A DNA stretch of 64,000 nucleotides from Sphingomonas turrisvirgatae (GCF_001721295.1 NZ_MDDS01000013.1:62001-126000), one strand, 5' to 3'; positions 44,409-53,636 are shown, counted from the stretch's first letter. Notes: generated by a model from the letters alone, not told the origin. Translations and numbers: made by a program.

Positions 44409-45307
44409 GCACCGTCGCACTGACCGGCGCGACCGGATTCGTTGGAAAGGCGACCGTCGACCGCGCGCTGGCGCGCGGTTTGCACGTCCGCGCGCTCACC
44501 CGACGCGATCAGCCGGCGCGAGAAGGCGTGACCTGGATCAAGGGCAGCCTTAACGACACCGACAGCCTCGCTCGTCTTGCAAGCGGCGCGGATGCGGTGA
44601 TCCACATTGCGGGCGTGGTGAACGGATCGGAGCTCGACTTCATCCATGGCAATGTCGACGGCACCCGCAACATGGCGGCCGCCGCGACGTCGATGGGCGT
44701 CAGGCGCTTCGTTCACGTTTCCTCGCTCGCCGCGCGCGAGCCGGATCTATCCATGTACGGTCGGTCGAAGGAACGCGCCGAGCATGAAGTTCGCCAGTCC
44801 GCACTCGACTGGACGATGGTGCGTCCGCCCGGCGTCTATGGTCCGGGCGACCTTGAAATGCGTGACCTGTTCCGCATGGCGAAGCTCGGCATGATCGTGC
44901 TGCCTCCGCGCGGCCGCATCTCGCTGATCCACGTCGCCGATCTTGCGCGGTTGCTCGTCACGCTAGCGCTGAGCGATCCCGGACGCCAGACGTATGAGTG
45001 CGACGATGGCCATGACGGGGGGTATACGCATCGCGAATTTGCCCGACTGATCGGCGCAGCGGTCGGAAAACGGCCGCTTACACTGCCCATGCCGCGCGCC
45101 CTGCTCGCCCTGGCCGGTCGGGTCGATCCGCTGCTGCGCGGCAGCCGTGCCAAGCTGACCGCCGACCGCGCCGCGTATCTCAGCCATCCCGACTGGACCG
45201 CCGCGCCGGAAAGGCGGCCTCCCATCAGCCTGTGGGCACCCCAGATCGCCACGGCCGATGGCCTGCGCCAGGCCGCCGACTGGTATCGCGCGAACAAGCT
45301 GCTCTGA
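44405..45307 (+). CDS. NAD-dependent epimerase/reductase, CerR-like (ceramide reductase)
   Basis: A 300-aa extended SDR protein starting at GTG. Rossmann motif 'GATGFVGKATVDRAL', 'VSSLAAREPDLSMYGRSKER' with the YxxxK pair, and 'VRPPGVYGPGD'. In Caulobacter an NAD-dependent epimerase-type gene (cerR) next to spt and acp reduces the keto group formed by serine palmitoyltransferase. Position here, 70 bp before acp and spt, supports the same role. An alternative is a generic sugar epimerase. It overlaps proB by 4 bp, so the two may be co-translated. Confidence 0.78.
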   Translation: MSTVALTGATGFVGKATVDRALARGLHVRALTRRDQPAREGVTWIKGSLNDTDSLARLASGADAVIHIAGVVNGSELDFIHGNVDGTRNMAAAATSMGVRRFVHVSSLAAREPDLSMYGRSKERAEHEVRQSALDWTMVRPPGVYGPGDLEMRDLFRMAKLGMIVLPPRGRISLIHVADLARLLVTLALSDPGRQTYECDDGHDGGYTHREFARLIGAAVGKRPLTLPMPRALLALAGRVDPLLRGSRAKLTADRAAYLSHPDWTAAPERRPPISLWAPQIATADGLRQAADWYRANKLL

Positions 45308-45377
45308 CCGCCCCAACCGTACCGCGTTTCCGCCGCAATCGCTTGGCAGTGCGGTTCCAGCAATCTAAGGACCGCGC

Positions 45378-45623
45378 ATGAGCGACCGCAACGACATCTT
45401 CGCCACCGTCTCGGCCCAGATCGAGCCCTTCAACAAGAAGGGCATCGAGTTGAGCGACGCCACCACCTTCGCCGGCGATCTCGAATGGGACAGCCTGACC
45501 GTGATGGATTTCGTCGCGGCAATCGAGGACGAATTCGACATCATCATCACGATGAACATGCAGGCCGAGATCGAGACCGTTGGCCAGCTGGTCGACGCCG
45601 TACAGAAGCTGAAGGCCGACTGA
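45378..45623 (+). CDS. Acyl carrier protein for sphingolipid synthesis
   Basis: An 81-aa ACP with the phosphopantetheine site S39 in 'DLEWDSLTVMDF'. It lies one base before the serine palmitoyltransferase gene and is clearly specialised: AcpP genes normally sit with fabD/fabG/fabF, which are absent here. It probably presents the acyl chain to the synthase, as shown for AcpR-type proteins in Caulobacter and Sphingomonas relatives. Confidence 0.9.
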   Translation: MSDRNDIFATVSAQIEPFNKKGIELSDATTFAGDLEWDSLTVMDFVAAIEDEFDIIITMNMQAEIETVGQLVDAVQKLKAD

Positions 45624-45624
45624 G

Positions 45625-46878
45625 ATGACCGAAGCGATCGCCACGTCCGACGTGCCGACCATTCTGGATGGCGCGAAGCCCGACCTGATGAGCAAGTTCG
45701 ACGCGATCATCGGCGAGCGCAAGGCGCTGCTCGATGCCGGCTTTACCGATCCATACAATGTCGTGATGGAACAGGTGAAGTCGCCGACGCAAGCGGTGAT
45801 CAAGGGCAAGGACACGATCCTGCTCGGCACCTACAACTATATGGGCATGACGTTCGACCCGGACGTGATCGCCGCAGGCAAAGCCGCGCTGGACCAGTTC
45901 GGTTCAGGCACGAACGGCAGCCGCATGCTCAACGGCACCTTCCGCGACCATATGGAGGTCGAACAGGCGCTGCGTGATTTCTATGGCACGACCGGCGCGA
46001 TCGTCTTCTCGACCGGCTACATGGCCAATCTGGGCATGATTTCGACCCTCGCCGGCAAGGGCGATTACGTCATTCTCGACGCCGACAGCCACGCCAGCAT
46101 CTATGACGGGTGCAAGCAGGGTGTCGCCGAAATCGTCCGCTTCCGCCACAACAGCGTCGAGGATCTCGACAAGCGCCTCGGCCGCCTGCCCGCCGATGCC
46201 GGCAAGCTGGTGGTGCTCGAAGGCGTCTATTCGATGCTGGGCGACATTGCCCCGCTCAAGGAAATGGTCGCGGTCGCCAAGAAGCACGGCGCGATGGTGC
46301 TGTCCGACGAGGCGCATTCGATGGGCTTCTATGGCCCCAATGGTCGCGGCGTGTACGAGGCGCTGGGCTGCGAAGGCGATGTCGATTTCATCGTCGGGAC
46401 CTTCTCGAAGTCGGTCGGTACGGTCGGCGGCTTCTGCGTGTCGAACCACCCGAAGTTCGAGGCGATCCGCCTCGCCTGCCGTCCCTACATCTTCACGGCC
46501 AGCCTGCCGCCCAGTGTCGTCGCCACCGCTGCGACTTCGATCCGCAAGCTGATGACTGCGACGGCAAAGCGCGAGCAGTTGTGGGATAATGCCCGCACGC
46601 TGCATGCCGGCCTCAAGGAAATGGGCTTCAAGCTCGGTACCGAACAAGCCGATAGCGCGATCATCGCCGTCATCCTGACCGATCAGGTGCAGGGCGCTGC
46701 GATGTGGCAGACGCTGCTGGAAAACGGCCTGTACGTGAACCTCGCGCGTCCGCCCGCGACACCCGCGGGCACGTTCCTGCTACGCTGCTCGCTATGTGCC
46801 GAGCACACGCCCGAGCAGATCCAGACAGTTCTCGGCATGTTCAAGGCCGCCGGCAAGAAGGTGGGCGTCATCGCCTGA
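45625..46878 (+). CDS. spt: Serine palmitoyltransferase
   Basis: A 417-aa PLP enzyme of the alpha-oxoamine synthase family that condenses serine with an acyl thioester to give 3-ketosphinganine, the first step of sphingolipid synthesis. PLP lysine K262 lies in '[13 protein letters not shown]'; H155 ('DADSHAS') and D228/H231 ('SDEAHSMGF') are the cofactor residues. Length and sequence are very like the soluble Sphingomonas paucimobilis enzyme (420 aa). Distinguished from KBL/BioF by the adjacent ACP and the long N-terminus. Confidence 0.96.
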   Translation: MTEAIATSDVPTILDGAKPDLMSKFDAIIGERKALLDAGFTDPYNVVMEQVKSPTQAVIKGKDTILLGTYNYMGMTFDPDVIAAGKAALDQFGSGTNGSRMLNGTFRDHMEVEQALRDFYGTTGAIVFSTGYMANLGMISTLAGKGDYVILDADSHASIYDGCKQGVAEIVRFRHNSVEDLDKRLGRLPADAGKLVVLEGVYSMLGDIAPLKEMVAVAKKHGAMVLSDEAHSMGFYGPNGRGVYEALGCEGDVDFIVGTFSKSVGTVGGFCVSNHPKFEAIRLACRPYIFTASLPPSVVATAATSIRKLMTATAKREQLWDNARTLHAGLKEMGFKLGTEQADSAIIAVILTDQVQGAAMWQTLLENGLYVNLARPPATPAGTFLLRCSLCAEHTPEQIQTVLGMFKAAGKKVGVIA

Positions 46879-46974
46879 CGGCGTAAGCGCTTGCATGGAT
46901 CAAGTGGCGCGATATAGCTGCCAGCTCAGCCTAACCCGGCGCAACCGATCAGTCCAAGGCGCATTCTTCCTCCG

Positions 46975-48174
46975 ATGAACGCACTCGACCGGTACATGGC
47001 GCGGCTGATCGCGGTTCCGCTGATCTCGACGCTGCTGATCTCGGCCATGCTGCTGGTGCTCGACCGCATGCTGCGGTTGTTCGACTTCGTGGCGAGCGAG
47101 GGCGGTCCGGTCAGCGTGGTGTGGCGGATGCTTGCCAATCTGCTGCCCGAATATCTGGGACTGGGCATTCCGATCGGGCTGCTGCTCGGCTGTCTGCTTG
47201 CCTTCCGCCGTCTTGCGACCTCGTCGGAACTCGACGTTCTGCGGGCCGTGGGCATGAGCTATGGCCGTATGCTGCGCGTGCCCTTCATGTTCTGCATCGC
47301 GCTGGCGGCTCTCAATCTCGCGATCGTCGGATTCATCCAGCCGCTAGCGCGCTATAATTACGAAGGGCTACGGTTCGAGTTGCGCACCGGCGCGCTCGGT
47401 GCGTCGATCAAGGTCGGCGAATTCACCAATATGGGCGAGCGCCTGACGCTGCGGATCGAACGCAGCGAGGATGAAGGCCGCAAGCTTTCCGGTATCTTCG
47501 TCCACGCCCGCGCACCCGGCGGCGACGAGGTGTCAGCCACCGCCGAACGCGGCCAGTTCCTGCGCACCGACGATCCCGACGTCATCATCTTCCGCCTGAC
47601 CAAAGGCACGCTGATCCACCAATCGCCCAAGTTCGCGACGCCGCGCGTACTCACCTTCGACCAGCACGATCTGCCCATCGACCTGCCTAAATTCGAGCAG
47701 TTTCGACAGCGCGGCGAGAACAAGCTGGAGCTGACGCTCCCGCAATTGGCGGCGATCGGCAAGAATCCGCAAGCATCGGAACAGGAGCGCGACGTGAGCC
47801 GCGCCGCATTCCACTTCCGAGTGGTCGAGGTGGTGACGATGTTCCTGCTGCCACTGCTCGCGCTGGCGCTCGGCGTTCCGCCAAAACGATCGACCTCGGC
47901 GCTCGGCGTCTTCGTGTCGATCGTGATGGTCGTGAGCTATCACAAGGTGAACGAATATGCGCAGGGCGTGGGCGCTCGCGGCGACCTCGATCCGCTGATC
48001 GCACTCTGGGTGCCGTTTTTCATCTTCGCCGGGTTGGTGCTCTGGATGTTCTACACGATCGCCTTCGTCCCTGGCGGGCAGCCAATCGGCGCGCTCGAGA
48101 AATTCTTTGCCAAGACGTGGAAGGCCATTCGCCGCATCCTGCCCGGCCGCCGTCGCAAGGTGACCGCGGCATGA
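46975..48174 (+). CDS. lptF: LptF/YjgP-type permease
   Basis: A 399-aa inner-membrane permease of the LptF/LptG family with six TM helices, three before and three after a periplasmic beta-jellyroll domain (about 130-270). Visible parts are 'MARLIAVPLISTLLISAMLL', 'LDVLRAVGMSYGRMLRVP' (coupling helix for LptB) and 'LLPLLALALGVPPKRS'. In LPS-making bacteria LptFG extract LPS from the inner membrane. Here it sits 96 bp behind spt and not beside lptD, so export of sphingolipid is a plausible role. The stop overlaps lptG (ATGA). Confidence 0.88.
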   Translation: MNALDRYMARLIAVPLISTLLISAMLLVLDRMLRLFDFVASEGGPVSVVWRMLANLLPEYLGLGIPIGLLLGCLLAFRRLATSSELDVLRAVGMSYGRMLRVPFMFCIALAALNLAIVGFIQPLARYNYEGLRFELRTGALGASIKVGEFTNMGERLTLRIERSEDEGRKLSGIFVHARAPGGDEVSATAERGQFLRTDDPDVIIFRLTKGTLIHQSPKFATPRVLTFDQHDLPIDLPKFEQFRQRGENKLELTLPQLAAIGKNPQASEQERDVSRAAFHFRVVEVVTMFLLPLLALALGVPPKRSTSALGVFVSIVMVVSYHKVNEYAQGVGARGDLDPLIALWVPFFIFAGLVLWMFYTIAFVPGGQPIGALEKFFAKTWKAIRRILPGRRRKVTAA

Positions 48175-49286
48175 GCGGGTTCAGCCTGGGCGGACTGGCC
48201 GACTTCTTCCCGTCGCGAACCGTGTCACTCTATATGGCGCGGTCGTTCCTCATCAACACCTTTGCCTTTCTGTTCGGGCTGGTGCTGATCCTGCAGACGT
48301 TGGACCTGCTGAGCGAATCCAGCCGCATCCTCGCCTACCCCGGCAATGGCGACGCTCAGGTGTGGCAATATGTCAGCCTGCGCGTGCCGCAGATCATCGC
48401 CACATTCCTCCCCTTCTCGGTCCTGCTCGGGACGATCATCACGCTGTCGACGCTGAACCAGAATAGCGAAGTCATTGCGATGAAGGCTTCGGGCCTGTCG
48501 GCGCACCAGGTGCTTGCGCCGCTGATGATCGCCGGGCTTGGCGTGGCGGCGATCTCCTTCACGTTCAACGACCGCATCGTCTCTCGCGCCAGTTCCACGC
48601 TCGCCGCGTGGAAGAAGGTCGAATACGGCCCGCTGCCGATCGATCGCGGCGACCGCAGCAATGTGTGGGTGCGCGACGGCTCACACCTCATCCACGTCGA
48701 TCAGATCCGCGGGCGCGGCGATGCGGCGCTGCTCGGGGGCGTAACCGTCTACGAGCGCGACGGCGCGGTGCTGAAGTCGCTGGTCAGCGGCAAGCAGGCA
48801 AAGCGCGACGGCTCTGGCTGGCGGCTCGATTCGGCGCAGCGGTTCGACGTTGCAGCCGGCAAGGTGACCCCGCTTGGCTCGGTGAAGATCGGCAACGGCG
48901 TCCGTCCGGACCAGTTCACCCTGTCGAATGTCGACGCGGAGTCGATGTCATTCCGTGCGCTGCGCGAGGCGATCGACGACTTGAAGGCAGCCGGTCGCCC
49001 GACCAAGGCGCTCGAAGGATCGCTGTGGCACAAGCTCTCCGGCCCGCTTTCGGCGGTGTTGATGCCGTTGCTCGGCGCCGTTGCGGCGTTCGGCATCGCG
49101 CGCTCAGGCAAATTGTTCGTCCGTGCGGTGATGGGAATGGGCCTCGGCTTTCTCTACTTCGTCGCGGACAATTTTGCGCTGGCTATGGGCAATCTTGGGG
49201 CGTACCCGCCCTTTCTTGCCGCCTGGGCGCCATTCCTCCTTTTTGCCATGATCGGCGAAGCAGTACTGCTCAAGACCGAGGAATAG
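48171..49286 (+). CDS. lptG: LptG/YjgQ-type permease
   Basis: A 371-aa partner of LptF with the same layout: TM1 'SLYMARSFLINTFAFLFGLV', the coupling helix 'SEVIAMKASGLSAHQVLAPL', a periplasmic jellyroll (about 135-270), and three C-terminal TM helices ending 'FAMIGEAVLLKTEE'. It forms a heterodimer with LptF powered by LptB (not in the window). Start at 48171 overlaps the lptF stop. It is followed 7 bp later by the convergent desaturase gene. Confidence 0.88.
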   Translation: MSGFSLGGLADFFPSRTVSLYMARSFLINTFAFLFGLVLILQTLDLLSESSRILAYPGNGDAQVWQYVSLRVPQIIATFLPFSVLLGTIITLSTLNQNSEVIAMKASGLSAHQVLAPLMIAGLGVAAISFTFNDRIVSRASSTLAAWKKVEYGPLPIDRGDRSNVWVRDGSHLIHVDQIRGRGDAALLGGVTVYERDGAVLKSLVSGKQAKRDGSGWRLDSAQRFDVAAGKVTPLGSVKIGNGVRPDQFTLSNVDAESMSFRALREAIDDLKAAGRPTKALEGSLWHKLSGPLSAVLMPLLGAVAAFGIARSGKLFVRAVMGMGLGFLYFVADNFALAMGNLGAYPPFLAAWAPFLLFAMIGEAVLLKTEE

Positions 49287-49293
49287 CCGCGCG

Positions 49294-50388
49294 TTACTGC
49301 GCGCGTTGCTTCATCGTGCTCGCGGCGAGCCGGCCGACCAGCCCGCGCAAGCTGGGATAATGCGCGCCCGAATAGGTCGATCCCTGCCCCAGCGCAGCCT
49401 CCAGCCGCCGATGCGCCTCGCCCAGCGAATGATAAGGCAGGCTGGGCAACAGATGGTGGAGCGCATGATAGCGCAGCCCAACCGGCGCCCACACATATGG
49501 CAGGAATCCGCCAGGCACGTTGACGCTGTCGAGATACTGCGCGGTGACGGTCAGCGGCTCGCCTTCATTCTCCCAAAGATGCGCAACCAGCGTGCGCACC
49601 TGGTTGAGCACGGCGACGCCCGAGATCACGGCCATGAAGATCAGCAGCGCACGCAGCGGCAGCACGCCGGCAAACGTCGTTCCGATGAGCGAGACGGCGA
49701 CGATGCTCGCGCCGATCTCCTGCCAGCGCCACTGGCGGGCGAATTCGCCTTCGGGTGCCTTGCGCTCGAACTTGGGGTTGATCTGGAGCCCGGAATATTT
49801 GCCCACGACGATACGGCGCAGCTTGGGCGAGAGCAGGGAGAGCGGGCCAAGCACGCCGAACCGCAACAGCAGACCAACCGGCATCAGCACCGAGACCAGC
49901 AGGAACAGCGGCAGCGACCACGGCTTCATCAAAGCGAGCGGCAGATATTCGGGATCCTCGACCGTGCCATAGCGCGTCCGGGTGTGATGGATCGTGTGGA
50001 TGCCCTCGTACATGAACGACGGCAGCATCAGCGGCATGCCGAGCAGCAGGTTCCAGCCGACGCGGAAGCCGGGAAGCTCGCTGTGCTTCATATGCGTGAT
50101 CTCGTGAATGAACAGGCTGGCGCGATACAGCGCCAGCACCGCAAGCACCGCCGACGCGATCGCCCAGCCCACCGGCAACAGGATCGCACCGGCCAGCGCC
50201 GCATAGCCAATTGCTGCCGACGCGAGGAAGTCGCCCCAATAGATCAGCGGCCTGGGCGTTTGCAGGTCGCGCGTCAGATCGGCCGCGGCGCGCAGCATCG
50301 CGCGATCGTCGGCCATGCCGGACAGCCGGATCTTGGCCGCGCGGACCTGCGGCGCGCCGTCGGCAATATCGAGCGTAAGGGTATTCAT
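49294..50388 (-). CDS. Membrane fatty-acid/sphingolipid desaturase family protein
   Basis: A 364-aa multi-TM di-iron enzyme with the three histidine boxes of the membrane desaturase/hydroxylase family: 'HEITHMKH', 'HTIHHTR' and 'YHALHHLLP'. Hydrophobic pairs around residues 50-90 and 160-190 anchor it. It could introduce a double bond or hydroxyl in an acyl chain or sphingoid base. It is divergent from the bCerS-like gene and convergent with lptG inside the sphingolipid block, so a ceramide-related substrate is attractive. Start at 50388 fits GGGA spacing; 50391 is also possible. Confidence 0.85.
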   Translation of the reverse strand: MNTLTLDIADGAPQVRAAKIRLSGMADDRAMLRAAADLTRDLQTPRPLIYWGDFLASAAIGYAALAGAILLPVGWAIASAVLAVLALYRASLFIHEITHMKHSELPGFRVGWNLLLGMPLMLPSFMYEGIHTIHHTRTRYGTVEDPEYLPLALMKPWSLPLFLLVSVLMPVGLLLRFGVLGPLSLLSPKLRRIVVGKYSGLQINPKFERKAPEGEFARQWRWQEIGASIVAVSLIGTTFAGVLPLRALLIFMAVISGVAVLNQVRTLVAHLWENEGEPLTVTAQYLDSVNVPGGFLPYVWAPVGLRYHALHHLLPSLPYHSLGEAHRRLEAALGQGSTYSGAHYPSLRGLVGRLAASTMKQRAQ

Positions 50389-50467
50389 CATGCGTCCCAT
50401 AAGCAGAAGATAGTGGCCATTGCGTGGCATTTAAGGTGTGCGCGAGCCGGTTGACTTCGCCAGCACA

Positions 50468-51667
50468 ATGCAGGAGCGCTGGGCGGCACATCAGCGAAAG
50501 GCGCGCAGCTTGGCCTCCTCATCCCGCACCATCCGGCCGGTCAGGACGAAGTCGGACACGCGTGACTTCGTCGAGTTGGCCTTTCGCCTCAACCGCGGCG
50601 ACCCGCACTGGGTGCCCCCGCTGCGCAACGAGGTCGCCGGGGCGATCAATCCGAAGAAAAACGGCTGGTTCAGCCATGCTGAGGCGCAGCTGTTCCTGGC
50701 GGAGCGCGAGGGCCGGATCGTCGGCCGCATCTCGGCGCATATCGATCGACTGGCGCTCGAGATGCCGCCCGAGCAGGGCTTTGGCCCGGGCACCGGATTT
50801 TGGGGGTTGTTCGAAGCGGAGGATTCGCAAGCCGCGCAGCGCCTGATCGACACGGCCGAGGACTGGCTGCGCAAGAACGGCATGACGCGCGCGATCGGGC
50901 CCGTCTCACTGTCGATCTGGGAAGAGCCGGGCCTGCTGATCAAGGGGCACGACCATGCGCCGACCGTGATGATGGGGCATCACAAGGCGGAATATCAGGG
51001 CTGGATCGAAGGGGCCGGCTATGGCCCGGCCAAGCAGTTGCTGACGTATGAGCTCGACGTCACCAAGCCGTTTCCGCCCCTGGTCCAGCGGATCATCGCG
51101 ATGGGTGAAAAGAACGACCGCATCCGCATCCGCAAGGTCGACAAGTCACGCTTTGCCGAGGAAGCGGCGACGATCCTGGCGATCCTGAACGATGCCTGGG
51201 CAGACAATTGGGGCTTCGTCCCGCTCACCCCGCCGGAAATCGACGATGTCGGCAAGAAGCTGAAGCCGATCGTCTTCGAAGATCTGATCCGCATTGCCGA
51301 ACTGGATGGCGAGCCTGTGGCATTCATGATCACGCTGCCCGACCTCAACGAGGCGATACGGCCGTTGAATGGCAATCTGCTGCCCTTCGGCTGGGCCAAG
51401 CTGCTTTGGTGGCTGCATCGCGGCAAGGCGGAGACGATGCGCGTGCCGCTGATGGGTGTGTTGAAGCGGCTGCAAGGGTCGCGGATGGCGAGCCAACTGG
51501 CCTTCATGATGATCGAATATATCCGGCGCGCGGCGGTCGAACGGTTCGACGCCAGGCGTGGCGAGATCGGCTGGGTCCTGGACGACAATCAGGGGATGAA
51601 TGCCATCGCCGAGACGATCGAAAGCAAGGTCAACCGGGTCTACCAAATCTATCAAAAAGCCCTGTAA
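50468..51667 (+). CDS. bCerS-like N-acyltransferase (bacterial ceramide synthase candidate)
   Basis: A 399-aa protein with a GNAT-like fold in two parts: 'HAEAQLFLAEREGRIVGRIS' and a C-terminal half with 'RRGEIGWVLDDNQGMNAIAE'. The block 'RLNRGDPHWVPPLRNE' and 'GPVSLSIWEEPGLLIKG' are typical of a family found beside spt genes in Caulobacter and sphingomonads, where one member acts as ceramide synthase (bCerS), N-acylating the sphingoid base. The start is uncertain: ATG at 50468, or TTG at 50510 just before the conserved 'TIRPVRTKSD'. A GTG at 50438 is less likely. A convergent terminator follows. Confidence 0.8.
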   Translation: MQERWAAHQRKARSLASSSRTIRPVRTKSDTRDFVELAFRLNRGDPHWVPPLRNEVAGAINPKKNGWFSHAEAQLFLAEREGRIVGRISAHIDRLALEMPPEQGFGPGTGFWGLFEAEDSQAAQRLIDTAEDWLRKNGMTRAIGPVSLSIWEEPGLLIKGHDHAPTVMMGHHKAEYQGWIEGAGYGPAKQLLTYELDVTKPFPPLVQRIIAMGEKNDRIRIRKVDKSRFAEEAATILAILNDAWADNWGFVPLTPPEIDDVGKKLKPIVFEDLIRIAELDGEPVAFMITLPDLNEAIRPLNGNLLPFGWAKLLWWLHRGKAETMRVPLMGVLKRLQGSRMASQLAFMMIEYIRRAAVERFDARRGEIGWVLDDNQGMNAIAETIESKVNRVYQIYQKAL

Positions 51668-51679
51668 CGCGAAGGGGTT

Positions 51680-51711
51680 GCAGCCCGCGGCATAGGGGTA
51701 CCGCGGGCTGC
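51680..51711. terminator. Bidirectional terminator between bCerS-like and small exported protein genes
   Basis: Perfect 11-bp inverted repeat GCAGCCCGCGG (51680-51690) / CCGCGGGCTGC (51701-51711) with a 10-nt loop. It sits between two convergent genes only 51 bp apart. Confidence 0.65.
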
Positions 51712-51718
51712 GCCCTCG

Positions 51719-51964
51719 TCACTTTTGCGGCGCGAGGGGATCGAAGCCCTGGTCGTTGATCCATTCCGACCGGGTCTTGCACGCGGTCTTGGACAGCCGC
51801 GAGCCGGTGACGTCGAACTTCAAGCAATAGCGCTTGTCCTTGACCACGCCTTCGTCCTGCGACGGGGCGGCGGCGGGGGCCGGGGTGCCCGGCTTCGTCT
51901 CGGCGAACGCCGGGGTGGCGATCAGGACGACGGCGGCGGCAAATCCGTTGATGATGGCACGCAT
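51719..51964 (-). CDS. Small exported protein, unknown function
   Basis: An 81-aa protein with a Sec signal peptide (MRAIINGFAAAVVLIATPAF-A). The mature part of about 60 residues has an Ala/Pro linker, then 'KRYCLKFDVTGSRLSKTACK' with two Cys likely to form a disulfide, and the end 'SEWINDQGFDPLAPQK'. Similar small periplasmic proteins are frequent in sphingomonads. GAGGAG lies upstream of the start at 51964. Confidence 0.78.
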   Translation of the reverse strand: MRAIINGFAAAVVLIATPAFAETKPGTPAPAAAPSQDEGVVKDKRYCLKFDVTGSRLSKTACKTRSEWINDQGFDPLAPQK

Positions 51965-52163
51965 GATGACAGCTCCTCTTCTGCACCTTGGGCAGGAAGG
52001 CCGGCTCATCTTGTCCCGGTTCCGCCCGTGACCATGCTAGTGCATTAGTCGTGCCAAACAGCTGAGATAAGCGATTTCAATAACTTAGCGAGTTGCAATT
52101 GTTACGATGGGAGAATGTCACACCGAGGCTTGGTGAATTTCACCAACTGTTCGGCACCGACAT

Positions 52164-52937
52164 TCAGCCGCGCAGGCGCACCCAGGTTGGTGCATGATCG
52201 CTGGCCTTTTCACGCCCGCGATACTCCTTGTCGACACCAGCCGAGATGAGCCGGTCGGCCGCTTGCGGGCTGAGCAGCAAATGGTCGATGCGGAATCCGG
52301 CATCGCGCTGCCACGCGCCTGCCTGATAGTCCCAGAAGGTCCAGACGCCGCCCGTCGGGAAGCGCGTACGCAGCGCGTCGGTCCAGCCCTGCGCCAGCAA
52401 GGCGCGGTATCCCTGTCGCGATTCAGGCTGCATCAACGCGTCGCTAGCCATCGCGCGAACCGAGAAGGTGTCGTCGTCGTTCGGAATGACGTTATAGTCT
52501 CCGGCCAGCACCACCGGCCGCTCCTCGGCCAGCAGCGTCAGCGCCTGACGCGACAGGCGATCGATCCAGCGCAGCTTGTAGTCGAACTTCGGCCCGGGAA
52601 CCGGATTGCCGTTGGGCAGGTAGATCGACGCGATGGTGACGCCGTTCACCTCCGCCTCGATATAGCGGCTATGCTCGTCCTCCGGCTCGCCATCGAGGCC
52701 GCGCTTGCGCTCGACCGGATCGGCTCCCTTGGCGAGGATCGCGACGCCGTTGAACCCCTTTTGCCCGTGCCACACCGCGCCATAGCCGGCGGCACGGATA
52801 TCCGCCTCTGGGAAGCCTTCATCCGCGGACTTTAGCTCCTGCAGGCACACCACATCGGGCTGCTGCTCGGTCAGATATTCGATCAGGCGCGGCAGGCGCG
52901 CCTTGATGCCGTTGACGTTGTAGCTGACGATCTTCAA
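52164..52937 (-). CDS. xth: Exodeoxyribonuclease III
   Basis: A 257-aa AP endonuclease/3'-5' exonuclease of the EEP fold for base-excision repair. It has 'VNGIKARLPRLIEYL', catalytic Glu in 'VCLQELKSADE', 'GDYNVIPNDDD', 'YQAGAWQRDAGFRIDHLLLS' and the final His in 'KASDHAPTWVRL'. The start appears to be TTG at 52937, 6 bp after the erpA stop, so it is likely coupled to erpA. Confidence 0.94.
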   Translation of the reverse strand: MKIVSYNVNGIKARLPRLIEYLTEQQPDVVCLQELKSADEGFPEADIRAAGYGAVWHGQKGFNGVAILAKGADPVERKRGLDGEPEDEHSRYIEAEVNGVTIASIYLPNGNPVPGPKFDYKLRWIDRLSRQALTLLAEERPVVLAGDYNVIPNDDDTFSVRAMASDALMQPESRQGYRALLAQGWTDALRTRFPTGGVWTFWDYQAGAWQRDAGFRIDHLLLSPQAADRLISAGVDKEYRGREKASDHAPTWVRLRG

Positions 52938-52943
52938 GGCGCG

Positions 52944-53285
52944 TCAGACCGAGAAGCTGGTGCCGCAGCCGCAGCCCGATGCCGCCTGCGGATTGGTCAC
53001 GCGGAACGCCGCGCCGCCAAGCGATTCGACGAAATCAACCGAGGCCCCACGCACGAGGCCGAGGCTGACCGGATCCACGACCAGTCGCACACCGTCAGTC
53101 TCTGCGATGCTATCGTCCCCCTCCGGCCCGTCGGCCAGTTCGAACTTGTACTGAAAGCCCGAACAGCCGCCGCCCTCCACCGACAGGCGGAGCAATGCGG
53201 GCTTACCCTGCTTGGCCGCGATCGCCGCGACACGAGCAGCGGCGGATGCGGTCAGGGCGATATCCTGGGAGAGCGTGGAGGCCAT
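52944..53285 (-). CDS. erpA: Iron-sulfur cluster insertion protein ErpA (A-type carrier)
   Basis: A 113-aa HesB/IscA-family carrier that passes Fe-S clusters to apo-enzymes. The three cluster cysteines are C41 ('GGGCSGF'), C105 and C107 ('SGCGCGTS'). I placed the start at 53285 where family similarity begins; an in-frame ATG at 53360 would add 25 low-complexity residues. It is followed directly by xth. Confidence 0.9.
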   Translation of the reverse strand: MASTLSQDIALTASAAARVAAIAAKQGKPALLRLSVEGGGCSGFQYKFELADGPEGDDSIAETDGVRLVVDPVSLGLVRGASVDFVESLGGAAFRVTNPQAASGCGCGTSFSV

Positions 53286-53636
53286 TCCACCGAAATAGGC
53301 GGGCGATGATGGTGGTGCAACCGCGGGTTGAGTGATGGTGTGTGGGGCGGTGGTCGACATGGGCGCATTTTAGCGGCCCGGGAGAGAGTAGGAAAATCGG
53401 TCAACTTTTCGCGTGATATCAAGCGGTTATTGAAAACCGATGCCGCTGAGCACGGCCTGTTTCGAGGTTTTTCGGGCGGTCGCGAGTCCAACGAAGTGCG
53501 ACCATGACGACCAACTTCTTGTGATAACCATTCGACCGGGTGTCGTTATTGCCCAGCGCGAATGCCCACGAGCGACACGCAAAGAAACGGGCCGCCCGTA
53601 CGTGCGGACGGCCCTTTCCTCTCCCGAAGCGGGATT
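53286..53636. other. 351-bp intergenic region between erpA and the M23 peptidase gene
   Basis: Contains the upstream region of erpA, possibly the alternative erpA start (to 53360), and the terminator of the peptidase gene at 53588-53613. A plus-strand frame at 53440-53679 overlaps the peptidase end and has no domain; I do not regard it as a gene. Confidence 0.5.
53588..53613 (-). terminator. Hairpin terminator after the M23 peptidase gene
   Basis: GGGCCG / CGGCCC arms with an inner CCG/CGG pair and one mismatch, loop TACGTG. On the minus strand the stem is followed by GTTTCTTT; on the plus strand by TTTCC. It lies 23 bp beyond the peptidase stop codon. Confidence 0.6.
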
